Below are positions 63,572 through 64,000 of a stretch of DNA of 64,000 nt, in pieces (position 1 is the first letter of the stretch; every line of letters starts with the position of its first letter). Location: the NCBI RefSeq assembly GCF_048564905.1, contig NW_027328873.1:248001-312000 (forward strand), read 5' to 3'. This stretch comes from Vicugna pacos. Taxonomy: Eukaryota; Chordata; Mammalia; Artiodactyla; Camelidae. Below the pieces are notes generated by a model. That model was not told the DNA's origin. It made no database searches and saw only the letters and a program-made list of their open reading frames with translations. A program made the translations under genes and the position numbers.

Positions 63572-64000
63572 ATCTTGTCAGTGTTGGGGGAGGGGCTGCA
63601 TCCGACGAGAGGTTCCTAAAGTAAATGTGGTCTGCCCACTAGCGTCCCATGGGCCTTTCTTCCTCCCTCTTTCCTTTTGTTCATATCTGTATGCACAGTA
63701 CCAATGGCGAGAAGTGTGACCCTTTTCAGTTGAAGGTTTCACACGTCTTTAAACTTTCTAAGAGTTCACAGTACACAGAGACCCAGTAAAGGAGACTTAT
63801 GTTCCTATAATATCCGTACAACCGGAATACATATGCGTCGCATGATTTCTGCTGAAAAACCCACACTCTCAGGACATGGATCTATTGGTTTCATGGGGGC
63901 TGAATTTCCAAGAAATGAAACCAACCCCAATGTGCACTTTACTGTCTGTCTCTTTTGCTCTTAGTACACTTTGGCAGAGCTACTTGCCTTTGTTATAGGC
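63486..64000. repeat. Array unit 13, partial (first 515 bp)
   Basis: The copy is cut by the window end. It matches the first 515 bases of the other units, including the missing base near 63630 shared with unit 2. The array therefore continues beyond the window. Confidence 0.96.

Larger units (their letters stand above)
1..64000. repeat. Macrosatellite array, 5.29-kb unit, 12.1 copies
   Basis: The same 5.29-kb sequence recurs 12 times head-to-tail and a thirteenth copy is cut by the window end. Anchors such as the stretch at 1-60 recur at 5293, 10582, 15873, 21164, 26454, 31745, 37035, 42326, 47616, 52906, 58196 and 63486, so spacing is 5289-5292. Copies differ mainly by single-base changes, about 1% by hand count, and indels are one to three bases. 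The array runs off both ends of the window, so its true length and flanks are unknown. Such long-unit arrays are known in mammals as macrosatellites (D4Z4, DXZ4 and RS447 are examples) and vary in copy number between individuals. I do not recognise this unit as any named one. Confidence 0.98.

Noticed and set aside
1-64000. D4Z4/DUX4, RS447/USP17, CT47 or rDNA array
   Set aside because: No homeodomain, no ubiquitin-protease catalytic motifs, no CT47-like acidic protein and no ribosomal RNA sequence; the unit length also differs.
1-64000. CRISPR array or bacterial operon
   Set aside because: The repeat is kilobases long with no short direct repeat and spacer pattern. There are no long same-strand genes with ribosome binding sites, and a LINE-1-type relic is present.
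1-64000. Endogenous retrovirus or LTR element as the unit
   Set aside because: I see no paired terminal repeats inside a unit and no gag-, pol- or env-like sequence. The only mobile-element match is to LINE-1-type ORF1.

Overview
The whole window is one head-to-tail tandem array. A unit of about 5.29 kb repeats 12 times in full, followed by the first 515 bases of a thirteenth copy. With the phase set at base 1, units start at 1, 5293, 10582, 15873, 21164, 26454, 31745, 37035, 42326, 47616, 52906, 58196 and 63486, and are 5289-5292 bases long. All copies lie in the same orientation. I see no inverted copy, no foreign insertion and no array edge. By hand comparison, most copies differ from each other by about 1%, almost all single-base substitutions with very few indels. 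This is a macrosatellite. The organism is most likely a eutherian mammal, because each unit carries a relic of a LINE-1-type ORF1 on the minus strand and the base composition and splice-like signals look vertebrate. I cannot name the species or chromosome, and I do not recognise the unit as D4Z4, DXZ4, RS447/USP17, CT47, TAF11-like, SST1 or RNU2.

Layout of one unit (first-copy coordinates, minus-strand features): 1-997, unique sequence with a 17-base palindrome at 600-616; 998-1920 (perhaps to about 2026), antisense LINE-1 ORF1 relic with a CTCF-like core motif at 1239-1252; about 2030-3620, unrecognised sequence lying 5' of the ORF1 relic in its own sense; about 3620-4660, AT-richer sequence with no recognised gene and a 12-base GC palindrome at 4181-4192; 4662-5378, an exon-like minus-strand segment with two open blocks separated by a 54-base intron-like gap. 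No intact gene, tRNA, rRNA or CRISPR array is seen. The longest open frames (up to 165 codons) come and go between copies and look like chance.

History read from shared variants: units 6 and 7 are almost identical over about 3.7 kb, which suggests a recent local duplication or conversion. A tract from the end of unit 3 into unit 4 matches one from the end of unit 5 into unit 6 (two-unit offset), with units 4, 6 and 7 sharing markers. Units 9 and 10 share many private variants. The differences between copies are mostly transversions, the reverse of the usual mammalian pattern. That is the most unexpected property of the window, and it calls for a check of the assembly as well as of biology.
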